Of a DNA stretch of 64,000 bases, positions 11,014-22,071 are shown piece by piece. The position numbers and the translations under genes were made by a program. The notes beneath the pieces are model-generated. The model did no database searches. It saw only the letters and a list, made by a program, of their open reading frames with translations, and had not been told where the DNA came from. How positions within the stretch are numbered: the stretch's first letter is position 1; each line of letters starts with the position of its first letter. Origin of the DNA: Orobanche coerulescens (lineage: Eukaryota; Streptophyta; Magnoliopsida; Lamiales; Orobanchaceae); contig CM065809.1 of NCBI GenBank assembly GCA_033398695.1, positions 172,722,501-172,786,500 of the forward strand, written 5' to 3'.

Positions 11014-12947
11014 TGTAACACCCCCATGATTTACGGAGATATTACAGCGCCGTAGATCCTTTTTGGAGGACCTACTAGGCTTAGACCCAAATAAAACACA
11101 TTATATACGACAAACATTAATGTTCATACATTCAAAACCAACTTCAATTTCAACATGACATACAGCACAATACCAAACAACATATCATCCCGAGGAATCA
11201 TAACCAATATGACCGTTCACCACGGGAATACAACAACATCATTAACCATTAATAATGACATGACATACAACACCGGACAGTACCCGCGCGAGTACAAAAC
11301 CAAAACACGACTTTGACCATGACCATATGACCATCAACTCAAAATAATGCACGATATCAATGCTGCCCACCAAGCTCGTGTCCGTCCTGTGCTAGTCCTC
11401 CCACTGGACCTGTACCTGAATACACAAAAGTATATCCACCCCAAAAGGGGTCAGCAAGAAGCCGGTGCAAGTACAATGATTCTAGAATATGTACAACAAG
11501 TGAATAATCAACAAAAACCACAGAAAATCATAGTGCCATCACGGATATTCCTAATACCACATCACAATCATCATCACAAAACAACCTCCCGAGCTATACG
11601 GCCTGTACCTCTCAAGCAAGATACACACCCCAGAGACACCTCGTCAGACCCTCCCTGGTGTATAGCCCAACCGAGTGATCCGTAGGGATACGCGGCCTAC
11701 CGGACCCCAGGGGACCCTCACTGGTTTTACTCGGCTCACACACACTCGATCAACCATTTGGCACAAATTCCATTTTTACATATTCACACGAAGTACATTA
11801 AACACAATCAAAGTACTTGCCTCAATTTGAACGACACAAGAAACGGAGAACGGATGAATGTACGGTCCGAACTTCCTTCAACGATTCGATCCTAACACAT
11901 CGAAATATGGAATCAAAACACAACACCACGGAAATGGAAGGGATTCCCTTCAAACTCTACTCTTAGGGACAAACTATCAAACACTACTAAGGCGGAGTTG
12001 TTCATACTCAGATCAATAGGTGGGAACTCAAACGAAATCCGTAGACTTCAAGAAAACAAGGGATTATGGTTTCACAATCATAATCTGACCCAATTCAAGG
12101 TTTAAAACGGACTAGAATGACGAGATCTAAACAAAACCCTCAAAATTCCAAAAACTAGGGATTGAACAATCTTACCTTGATTTGGATGATACACTGGATG
12201 AAATCTTGTTAGATTGAGTTTAGGAACTCGAAAATGTTGTTGGATGGTGAAAACTGGTCGAAAACCACGTCTAACTACACTCCAAATCGCCCAATACCAA
12301 GGGAAGAGGAAGGGGTGAAAAATGACGTTTCGAACCTACCCCCATATATATATCGGGAGGTATTAGCGCACGCTACGGCTACAGCTTAGCGTGCGCTAAC
12401 GAATCGAGGGCGGTGCATCTTGAAGAAAAAGGCACCGTAACTTTCGCCAGCTCGTGTAGCGTATGCCGAACTATCTGTTAGCGCGCGCTACCGATTGATA
12501 CTAGCGCGCGCTAACTCCATACGATGGCGTGCGCTACTCGCAGTACCGCAGTCCGTAAACGTTCGCCTCAGCGACGACATCCTAGCGCACGCTATCATAC
12601 AAGTAACGTGCGCTAGTACATCGAAATAGCGTACGTTAGTCCGTCCATAGCGTACGCTAACGCCTCATTCCAGAGTCCAGAAAGCTTACTATCCAGCGGG
12701 CCTAACACACGCTATTGCACAAGAGTAGCGTGCGCTAGACATACAGTCTTAGCGTGCGCTAACTGCTATTTTCCAAATTTAAATTCGCAAGAAGTCCGGC
12801 TAAAACGAGCACAATCCGAGAATCACGGAACCCAACAATAATCAGCCATCAATATGCCAAGGTCAATCATCAATATATACGGTCCAAATAACCACAATAC
12901 CACAAAATACATCCAAAATAACACTCACAAAATACACGGGTATTACA
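11014..12947 (-). repeat. B LTR 2 (shared: 5' LTR of B1 and 3' LTR of B2)
   Basis: A 1934-bp LTR. It has a primer site on its left and a polypurine tract plus pol end on its right, so it serves two internal regions. The block 12292-12590 differs from LTR 1 almost only at CAG/CTG-type triplets and at short runs of C. One palindrome-containing segment present in LTR 1 (5966-5990) is missing here. Confidence 0.95.
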
Positions 12948-12984
12948 CCCTTACCCCCTAAAAAGAAGTTTCGTCCCGAAACTT
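12948..12984 (-). promoter_or_regulatory. B2 polypurine tract and stop-codon hairpin
   Basis: An exact copy of the B1 arrangement: a purine tract next to the LTR, then the 8-bp inverted repeat at 12966-12984. Confidence 0.8.
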
Positions 12985-15500
12985 AAGATACAAAAAGTTC
13001 GGGGTATCGGGCACGCATACTCTCCTCGGTCTCCCACGTGGCCTCCTCAATTCCATGCTTAGACCATTGGACCTTTACTAACGGAATCACTTTCCGTCGC
13101 AATTGTTTCACTCGTCTCTCTAGTATGGTTACCGGTTGTTCTTCATACGTAACATCATCACTAATCTCAATCTCTTGATAATCAATAACATGGCTGGGAT
13201 CGGGAACATACTTGATAGCCATAAACATGGAATACATCATGAACATGGCTAAGCGTTGGAGGCAACGCTAGTCGATAAGCTACCTCGCTTACCTTGTCCA
13301 GGATCTCGAAGGGGCCAATATAACGAGGACTAAGCTTCCCCTTCTTACCAAACCGAAGAACTCCACGAGTCGGCGATACTTTCAACAACACATGGTCTCC
13401 CGCCTGGAACTCTAACGGTCGACGACGAACGTCGGCATATGACTTTTGTCGACTCTGAGCAGTCAACAACCTTTGCCGAATAATTGCGACTTTTTCCCGG
13501 GTTTGAACCACCAAGTCCGGTTCTACTCCAAGTAACTCGTATGGCTCGTCCCAACAGATTGGCGATCTACACCATCTTCCGTATAATGCTTCAAACGGAG
13601 CCATCCCAATCGAACTATGCCAACTGTTATTGTACGCAAATTCAATCAATGGTAAATGAGTCTCCCAATCTTCTTTCCAATCCAACGCACAAGCCCTCAA
13701 CATGTCCTCCAGCGTTTGGATTGTCCTCTCCGACTGTCCGTCTGACTGGGGATGATAAGCGGTGCTGAAATTCAATTTGGTACCGAGAGTTCGATGTCTT
13801 GCTTGCCGAAATGTTACACAAAACGCCCATCGCGATCAGACACTATACTCTTTGGGGTACCATGGAGTCTCACAATCTCCGCAATGAATAACCGAGCTAA
13901 CCTCTCCGGTCCCCAAATATCTCTAATTCCCAGAAAGTGTGCGGATTTGGTTAGCCGATCAACAATTACCCAAATCATATTCACTCCAGTTCGCGTCTTT
14001 GGCATTCCCACAATAAAATCCATCGCTATATCTTCCCACTTCCATTCCGAATTGGTAGCGGTTGCAATTTACCGCGGGTCTCGATGTTCCGCTTTAACTC
14101 ACGACAAGTCAAGCATTTCATCACGAACTCTGTTACATCTTTCTTCATGTTCGGCCACCAAAAGTTTTTCTTCAAGTCCTTATACATTTTACTCATACCC
14201 GGATGAATCGAGTACGGAGTAGAATGTGCTTCATTCAAAATTACCTGTTTGAGATCATCTCGATTAGGTACACAAGTTCTGCCTCGAAATCGAAGAACTC
14301 CGTCTTCATCGATTAAGAATCCAGGAGCTTTTCCTCTAACACTGTCTTCCCGAAGCTGCACAATTGAGAGATCATCTAACTGCTTGGACTTAATATCTTC
14401 CATTACGGAGGATGTAATCTCAAGGAAACGCAACTGTCCTTGAGTTCTGTGAGGCCAAACTTCAATTTCCATATCAATCAACTCTCGTCTAAGCTTCGGT
14501 TGAATGGTAAATAGTTCCAACTTCTGCAGCACGACTGACTTGCGGCTTAACGCATCGGCAACGACGTTCGCTTTACCTGGATGGTAAAGAATGTCAAGAT
14601 CATAATCTTTAAGCAGTTCCAACCATCGCCGCTGACGCATATTTAGTTCCTTCTGCGTAAATATGTACTTCAAGCTCTTATGATCCGTATACACTCGACA
14701 AGAAGAACCATACAAGTAATGCCTCCAAATTTTCAACGCAAACACCACAGCGGCTAACTCAAGATCATGAGTAGGATAATTCATCTCGTATGGCTTTAAT
14801 TGTCGAGACGCATAAGCCACTACTCTCTCATTTTGCATCAATACACATCCTAATCCTTGTTTAGAAGCATCACTATAAATAACGAAACCTTCCGTTCCTT
14901 GTGGTAAGGATAGGATCGGAGACGTAGTCAACCGTTTTTTCAACTCATCAAAACTCTTCTGACACTCATCACTCCACTCAAATTTCTGTGTCTTCTGCAA
15001 TAATAGGGTGAGCGGTTGAGCAATTTTCGAGAATCCTTCAACAAATCGACGATAATAGCCCGCTAATCCTAGAAAACTCCGAACTTCCTTAACATTCCGT
15101 GGAGGCTCCCAAGCTAAGACTGCTTCAACCTTTTGAGGGTCTACACGAATACCATCTACCGAGATGATGTGTCCTTAAAAGAAACTTCTTTAAGCCAGAA
15201 CTCGCACTTAGAAAATTTAGCATAAAGCTTATCAGCCCTCAAAATACTCAACGTGATTCTCAAGTGTTCGGCATGCTCCGTCTCACTTTTGGAATAGATT
15301 AATATATCGTCGATAAACACCACTACAAATTTATCGAGATATTCGATAAAAGTTTTGTTCATAAGTTGCATGAAGGCCGCCGGAGCATTTGTTAAACCGA
15401 ATGGCATAACTACGAATTCGTAATGCCCATACCTCGTCCGAAATGCTGACCTGGGAATATCCGAATCTCGAATTCGGAGTTGGTAATATCCTGACCTCAA
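12983..15500 (-). pseudogene. B2 RT C-terminal half to chromodomain, frameshifted
   Basis: Frames 15156-15500 (RT with FIDD), 14026-15000 (RNase H and the integrase zinc region), 13814-14023 (integrase DFIVG...SDRDG), 13182-13775 (integrase core end with QSDGQSE) and 12983-13246 (chromodomain) cover the pol remainder. Breaks lie near 13215 (the region for the [10 protein letters not shown] stretch differs from B1), 13800, 14050-14100 and 15170. The region 14040-14110 shows clustered loss of C and CTG/CAG bases. Function was DNA synthesis and integration; this copy cannot make an intact enzyme as written. Confidence 0.9.
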
Positions 15501-17527
15501 ATCAATCTTGGAGAAAACCGTAGCCCCTTAATTCTTGGCAACGGATACTTGTTCTTAATAGTGAGTTTATTCAACTCACGATAGTCAATACATAGCCGTA
15601 AGGACCCATCTTTCTTTCGTACAAACAATACCGGTGCACCCCATGGAGACACACTAGGCCGAATATAACCTTTGTCCAACAATTCACCCAATTGTTTCTT
15701 CAATTCTAACATTTCCGATGGGGCCATTCTGTACGGTGCCTTGGATATTGGCGCCGCATTGGGCTCTAGTTCGATGACGAACTCTACTTCACGATGTGGT
15801 GGCAATCCCGGCAAATCATCCGGAAATACGTCTGGAAATTCATTCACAACTGGAACAGAGGATAACTGTACTCCGCCAACTTCCGACTTTAATGCGTAAC
15901 ACCAATAACTGGTACAACCTTGTCGCAATAATTTCATCGCTTTCATGGCTCGAATAAACTTCCCAGAAGTACCAGGTTTTTGCCCTTCAAAAACGTGTTC
16001 AGTACCATCCGGCGCGACTATCGAAATTATCTTCCGACGATAATCTACTATCGCTCCATGCCGATTTAACCAATCATCACCGAGGATTAAATCCTCTCCT
16101 ATCATATCGATCACAATCAAATCGGATGACCAATCTTTACTGCCAATGGTTACAGGACAATTGGCAATCTCTTGATCCCCAACTATCCTTTCCCCACTTG
16201 GCAACCCAACAATAAAAGGTTCACATGTAGAGAGACCGTCTAGGCCCAAACGATTCACACAAGATAATGATATAAAAGAATGAGTAGCTCCAGAATCAAA
16301 CAATACATCTACCGGGTGCATCGAAATATAAACAATACCTGACGTAGTGGCAGTCCCTACGTCATCAGTCCGCCTCATCTCATACAATCGGGGTGGGGCT
16401 GATCCAATGCTAGATGCATCCTTATGCTCGGTTTTACCTCTGCCACTGCCGCGTCCGACACTCGGAGTTGGCTGACCCGTAACTGTGCCAGCCGGAGTAG
16501 GGGACTGTTTAGAGAAGATTTTGCCCACTGACTCACAATATAATGCGCGATGACCCTGCTTCCCACACTTAAAACAATCAATGGGGCGAGAAGTGCAACG
16601 AGAACTGACATGTCCCGGATTTCCACAATTAAAACAAACTCTCGGCACTCCTCCACTAGGTTGAGGGGAACCAACAGAAGATTGCACAGAAGATTGAGGC
16701 CTACGCGATCCACTGCCTCGGAAACTACCAGAAAATTTTGGTTTCTTCGAGCTCGAAACTGCAGGAACCGGAACTGACACCATCTCATAAGCAAGTGCTC
16801 TATCCTGATATTCTCTCAAAGTAGTACACCCAAGGCCCGCCATATACTTTCGGACCTCCGGTTTCATCCTTGCATCGAAATGAAGTATTTTGTCTATCTC
16901 ATCCTTAACTCGATCTTGGACATACACTAACTGCTTGTTGTATGTCTTGATTGCTTCAGAAATAGGAACATCTTCGGTTGAGCTCAAGAACTCACTGACT
17001 CTTGCTAGCTGAACCGGCGCTGGACAATACTGAGCTTCCATCAATTCTTTAAATTCTTCCCAAGTGACATCACGGTCCTTGGGCTTAACAGCTCGCCACC
17101 AGTCCGAAGCGTCATCAACCGTCAGATATTGAGCAATCGGGACTCTCTTGGCTTCAGGACAACCAATACCGTCAAAGATCTTCTCCAGCTCAACTAACCA
17201 ATGATCCCAATTGTTCGCATCACCGGAACCATTGAATCTGGGAGGGTTCATCTTCATAACTTCTTGAAGCCATCGATCCTCAACCGTCCTGCCAGTATTA
17301 ATATTCTGCACCACTTGTGCCAGTTGGTGCACTTGTGTTACAACTTGTTGAAGAACGTTAGGCACTTCGGCCTCCGAGCCTCCATCTGAACCTCCCGAAG
17401 GGATCGGGTCCGACCTAGTCGCAGAACGAGATGCCGATTCTGAAACGGACCTCTCGGACTCGGAGACTACTACTCTGCCACGGCCTCGACCACGACCGCA
17501 TTGACGGTAAGCTCTACCTCTCGGCAT
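15497..17527 (-). pseudogene. B2 gag-PR-RT N-terminal half, 676-codon open frame
   Basis: This is the best preserved B coding region. It starts at ATG 17527 with an Arg/Gly-rich basic stretch. It then has a Ser-rich linker, a gag capsid domain (about residues 90-260), CCHC knuckles [14 protein letters not shown] and [14 protein letters not shown] (about 295-330), a protease with DSGATHSF (about 410), and the first part of RT (LPGLPP, then [19 protein letters not shown]). The frame is lost near 15529, where 22 bases present in B1 are missing between short AATT repeats. The missing bases encode the start of the DDLFDQLQG stretch. All gag and PR motifs are intact, so this unit was recently able to produce gag. 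Confidence 0.93.
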
Positions 17528-17737
17528 ACTGAAGAATAAGAATGATTCAACAAGGAAACTATTACAATAATAGATTGCACAATATTAAGGTAATTATTTC
17601 CGAAGGAAAGAAACAACCAACATCCGAAGAGTCTTCCAGCACAGGCAACACGGGGTGGTAGCATGCTAATGATATCGTAGACAACAACTGACTCAATTTA
17701 ACAGACCCAAAACACCGACAGCCTAGGTATCCATAAA
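17528..17737 (-). other. B2 5' leader between primer site and gag
   Basis: Untranslated leader, about 210 bases and nearly identical to that of B1. No frame or motif of note. Confidence 0.7.
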
Positions 17738-17754
17738 CCTAGGCTCTGATACCA
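17738..17754 (-). promoter_or_regulatory. B2 primer binding site (initiator tRNA-Met type)
   Basis: TGGTATCAGAGCCTAGG on the minus strand, five bases from the LTR end at 17760. Identical to B1. Confidence 0.92.
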
Positions 17755-17759
17755 TATTC

Positions 17760-19698
17760 TGTAACACCCCCATGATTTACGGAGATATTACAGCGCCGTA
17801 GATCCTTTTTGGAGGACCTACCAGGCTTAGACCCAAATAAAACACATTATATACGACAAACATTAATGTTCATACATTCAAAACCAACTTCAATTTCAAC
17901 ATGACATACAGCACAGTACCAAACAACATATCATCCCGAGGAATCATAACCAATATGACCGTTCACCACGGGAATACAACAACATCATTAACCATTAATA
18001 ATGACATGACATACAACACCGGCGATTACCCGCGAGTACAAAACCAAAACACGACTTTGACCATGACCATATGACCATCAACTCATAATAATTCACGATA
18101 TCAATGCGGCCCACCAAGCTCGTGTCCGTCCTGTGCTAGTCCTCCCACTGGACCTGTACCTGAATACACATAAGTATATCCACCACAATAGGTGTCAGCA
18201 TGAAGCCTGTGCAAGTTCAATGATTCTAGAATATGTACAACAAGTGAATAATCAACAAAAACCACGAGAAAATCATAGTGCCATCACGGATATTCCGAAT
18301 ACCACATCACAATCATCATCACAAAACAACCTCCCGAGCTATACGGCCCTGTACCTCTCAAGCAAGATACACACCCCGGAGACACCTCGTCGGACCCTCC
18401 CAGTGTATAGCCCAACCGAGTGATCCGTAGGGATACGCGGCCTACCGGACCCCAGGGGACCCTCACTGGTTTTACTCGGCTCACACACACTCGATCAACC
18501 ATTTGGCACAAATTCCATTTTTACATATTCACACGAAGTACATTAAACACAATCAAAGTACTTGCCTCAATTTGAACGACACAAGAAACGGCGAACGGAT
18601 GAATGTACGGTCCGAACTTCCTTCAACGATTCGATCCTAACACATCGAAATATGGAATCAAAACACAACACCATGGAAATGGAAGGGATTCCCTTCAAAC
18701 TCTACTCTTAGGGACAAACTATCAAACACTACTAAGGCGGAGTTGTTCATACTCAGATCAATAGGTGGGAACTCAAACGAAATCCGTAGACTTCAAGAAA
18801 ACAAGGGATTATGGTTTCACAATCATAATCTGACCCAATTCAAGGTTTAAAACGGACTAGAATGACGAGATCTAAACAAAACCCTCAAAATTCCAAAAAC
18901 TAGGGATTGAACAATCTTACCTTGATTTGGATGATACACTGGATGAAATCTTGTTAGATTGAGTTTAGGAACTCGAAAATGTTGTTGGATGGTGAAAACT
19001 GGTCGAAAACCACGTCTAACTACACTCCAAATCGCCCAGCCGCCGAAGGGAAGAGGAAGGGGTGAAAAATGACGTTTCTGGAACCTACCCCCCATATATA
19101 TACTGGGAGGTATTAGCGCACGCTACGGCTACAGGCTTAGCGTGCGCTAACGAACTGAGGGCGGTGCACTGCTGAAGAAAAAGGCAGTCCAGAACTTTCT
19201 GCCAGGCTCCGGTAGCGTATGCTGAACTATCTGTTAGCGCGCGCTACCGATTGATACTAGCGCGCGCTAACTCCATACAGTAGCGTGCGCTACCTGCAAG
19301 TACCTGCAGCGAGAAGCGTTCTGTCCTCAACGACACGACATCCTGGCGCACGCTATCATACAAGTAACGTGCGCTAGTACATCGAAATAGCGTCGTTAGT
19401 CCGTCCATAGCGTACCTAACGCCTCATTCCGAGTCCGAGCTTACCGTCGGCCGGCCTAACGCACGCTATTGCACAAGAGTAGCGTCGCTAGACATACGAT
19501 CTTAGCGTGCGCTAAGCTATTTTCCAAATTTAAATTCGCAAGAAGTCCGGCTAAAACGAGCACAATCCGAGAATCACGGAACCCAACAATAATCAGCCAT
19601 CAATATGCCAAGGTCAATCATCAATATATACGGTCCAAATAACCACAATACCACAAAATACATCCAAAATAACACTCACAAAATACACGGGTATTACA
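17760..19698 (-). repeat. B LTR 3 (5' LTR of B2, 3' LTR of B3)
   Basis: A 1939-bp LTR. It follows LTR 1 closely up to about 19305, including intact CAG/CTG sites. From 19305 to 19515 it shows the same kind of triplet damage seen elsewhere in LTR 2. TATA lies at 19093-19102 and palindromes at 19113-19515. Confidence 0.95.
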
Positions 19699-20083
19699 CC
19701 CTTACCCCCTAAAAAGAAGTTTCGTCCCGAAACTTAAGATACAAAAAGTTCGGGGTATCGGGCACGCATACTCTCCTCGGTCTCCCACGTGGCCTCCTCA
19801 ATTCCATGCTTAGACCATTGGACCTTTACTAACGGAATCACTTTCCGTCGCAATTGTTTCACTCGTCTCTCTAGTATGGTTACCAGTTGTTCTTCATACG
19901 TAACATCATCACTAATCTCAATCTCTTGATAATCAATAACATGGCTGGGATCGGGAACATACTTGCGCAGTTGCGAAACATGGAATACATCATGAACATG
20001 GCTAAGCGTTGGAGGCAACGCTAGTCGATAAGCTACCTCGCTTACCTTGTCCAGGATCTCGAAGGGGCCAATATAACGAGGAC
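19699..20083 (-). pseudogene. B3 chromodomain end of pol (left part)
   Basis: Polypurine tract, stop-codon hairpin (19717-19735) and the chromodomain end of a third B internal region. The frame 19734-20018 ends PELFVS, like B1. It is interrupted at 20083 by element C and continues at 27756. The target bases AGGAC (20079-20083) are repeated at 27751-27755. Confidence 0.93.
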
Positions 20084-21932
20084 TGATGAGTCGATTTTTG
20101 ATCGTCTCATTCTGTTCTATCGAGTCGCACTTTCATTTGTTTTCGAGTGTTTTTGCCCTTTTTACGCGTGGTATGTTGTGTTTTTGTTTTGAAGGTATCC
20201 GGACGAAGATTGTGGTGAAATATGCGCTTTTATGGCCAATGTTGGAGTTTATGACGATCAAGAGCGCGAACGGGGCCTAAAACGACGAAAGATTTAAGCA
20301 ATATCGGTCGAATCTCCTAAATACCAGAATCTCCACTCCGAATTGAGATGTATTCTCCTTTGATATAAATTCCTCGTGAAATCAGCTTCGAAACGGTATA
20401 TCATATGCTAAAATCCGAGGTGAATTGATACAAGAACGAAGGATCATGCCGAAGAAGACCAAAACCCGGACTAGGCTGCACCAGGCAACCGGACTAGGCT
20501 GCACCAGGCAACCGGACTAGGCTGCACCGGACTAGGCTGCGACATGCGCTCGGCTGCATCAGGTAACTCGGCCGTGCCATGGGACACGGCCGGGTCTCAT
20601 TCCAGCAAGAACGGTACTTTCCGGATGAGAAGGACTCGACCGTGCCTTTTGGGACACGGCCGAGTCGCTTTCGGCCATTTCGCCTATCCCGCACAGTACA
20701 ACACGGCCGTGCCATGGGACACGGCCGAGCCTCTCGACAGACTACTTTTTGATAATTCAGCGCAGCGCGACACGGCCGTGTCCCAGGACACGGGCCGTGC
20801 CACTTTTTGGTTCATGTCACTTTCCTTGACATCTTTGCATATTTTAAGCCTTTGTCTTGATTTTTTTGGCTATAAAACAAAGTGGAGTGACCCCTTGAGA
20901 GATGTACTTGTCTTGTGAAGAAGATATTTTGTGGAAAAACACAAGATTAGGGAGGAAAACACCAAAAGAGTGGGAAAGAAAGAGATTTTCATCATCTTCC
21001 TTGTGTGTTCTTGGAGTGAGAAAAATACTTGAGTGAGATATAATAATTCCTTGTATAAATTTGTTGTGAGTTCTTGTAAGAAGATCATCAAACCTTCATC
21101 GGGAATTCGATTTCGGCATTTACAAGGAAGTTTTTACCATGTTTTGTTCTTGATTTCCATTATTATTGTTGAATTAATCATGTGTGGCTAAACACTTCAT
21201 ATGGGTTTTTAGATATAGCCACACACATGTTTTTGATTGTTAGTTCCTTTTGATTTTCCGGATAAAGTTTGGGATTATTCCTCTTGTTCGTTCTTCGTTT
21301 AAGAACTTTTGAATTAGATCATCAAACCTTTTTCATTGTTGTTATTATTATTCGAATTGAGGGTTTTTATCGGTGTTCGCCATCAAGCGACCGAAAGAAG
21401 CGATTGTGAATGTTCTCGGGCTTTTTCGCGATCTTTTAACGATTTACCTCATCAAAAGTAGTCGGTTAATTGATTGTTAGCTAGGGTTTCGTCCACATCA
21501 AAGAGTATCCCTTAATTTTCGTTGAGAACAATCGTGATTTTAGAATTTCCGCCATCAAGCGGATTTCTTTTAATCGTGAGCAATCGATAATTCCTAACCT
21601 TATTTATTTGAGTATCGGAACTAATAATTGATTACATGTGTGTCGGTGACTCTAAATTCCCATATTAATCTCATTATTGTTATCTCTCATTTATCGACCA
21701 TCAAATTGGTGTTGCTATCACTAGTTCAATTTAAATTTTGTGCATTAGTAATTGCAATCATAATCAACGAATGATGTATTTTAATTTAATTTACTTTTGT
21801 TCATTCGACTATTTGCGAACATCATCGAATTTTAAACCGTTTCCAATTCCTCGTGAGATCGACCTCGGAGTTACTTGCCGCTCACTACAAGAGCGATTCG
21901 TACACTTGCGAGTATTTAATTTGAATCCATCA
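20084..21932 (+). repeat. C 5' LTR
   Basis: 1849 bp. U3 contains about 22-bp repeats ending CTAGGCTGCACCAGGCA (20467-20540). These are followed by four inverted repeats built on CGGCCGTG...CACGGCCG (20570-20812), then a TATA box GGCTATAAAAC at about 20868. The ORF 20544-20918 simply crosses these repeats. Confidence 0.94.
20866..20880 (+). promoter_or_regulatory. TATA box of C LTR
   Basis: GGCTATAAAACAAAG lies just after the palindrome array, with a good plant TATA match. The equivalent in the 3' LTR lies near 26683-26697. Transcription of C should start about 30 bases downstream (inference). Confidence 0.7.
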
Positions 21933-21938
21933 AGTTTT

Positions 21939-21956
21939 TGGCGCCGTTCTTGGGAA
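21939..21956 (+). promoter_or_regulatory. C primer binding site (tRNA-Asp type, imperfect)
   Basis: TGGCGCCGTTCTTGGGAA follows the 5' LTR after six bases. Athila-group elements typically use TGGCGCCGTTGCCGGGGA, complementary to tRNA-Asp. The first ten bases match and the rest diverges. Confidence 0.75.
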
Positions 21957-22071
21957 TTGGCGTTTGATTTTTGATCTTGTTTTAATAATAGTTGAATTGT
22001 TTTTCTTGATTATTTTTCCGTTTTCATTATTTTCGATAAAGTCTAAAAATTCGCTCTAATTTCTCTTGTTT

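Larger units (their letters stand above)
4223..12947 (-). mobile_element. B1: Tekay/Del-like Ty3/gypsy chromovirus, full length, reverse orientation
   Basis: Read on the minus strand, this unit has a 5' LTR (11014-12947), a primer site, gag, PR, RT, RNase H, integrase, chromodomain, a polypurine tract and a 3' LTR (4223-6202). Both LTRs have the ends TGTAATACCCG and GGGGGTGTTACA (minus strand). The right LTR is shared with the next unit, B2, so this is part of a tandem array rather than a simple insertion. Coding frames are broken in several places. Many breaks lie in blocks where CAG/CTG triplets are altered relative to B2. Confidence 0.92.
11014..19698 (-). mobile_element. B2: second tandem Tekay/Del-like chromovirus unit
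   Basis: B2 has the same layout as B1, with LTRs at 11014-12947 and 17760-19698 and internal DNA at 12948-17759. Scattered single-base differences from B1 (for example near 14216, 14512 and 15776) show that it is a distinct copy, not an exact assembly duplicate. It shares its left LTR with B1 and its right LTR with B3. Confidence 0.92.

Noticed and set aside
12362..12772. Possible CRISPR-like array of short repeats in LTR 2 and its relatives
   Set aside because: The units are palindromes with irregular spacing inside a plant LTR, with no leader and no cas genes. The genome is eukaryotic.
20571..20812. Possible rho-independent terminators from GC-rich hairpins in the C LTR
   Set aside because: Bacterial terminators are not expected in this context. 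The hairpins lie before a TATA box and recur as an array.
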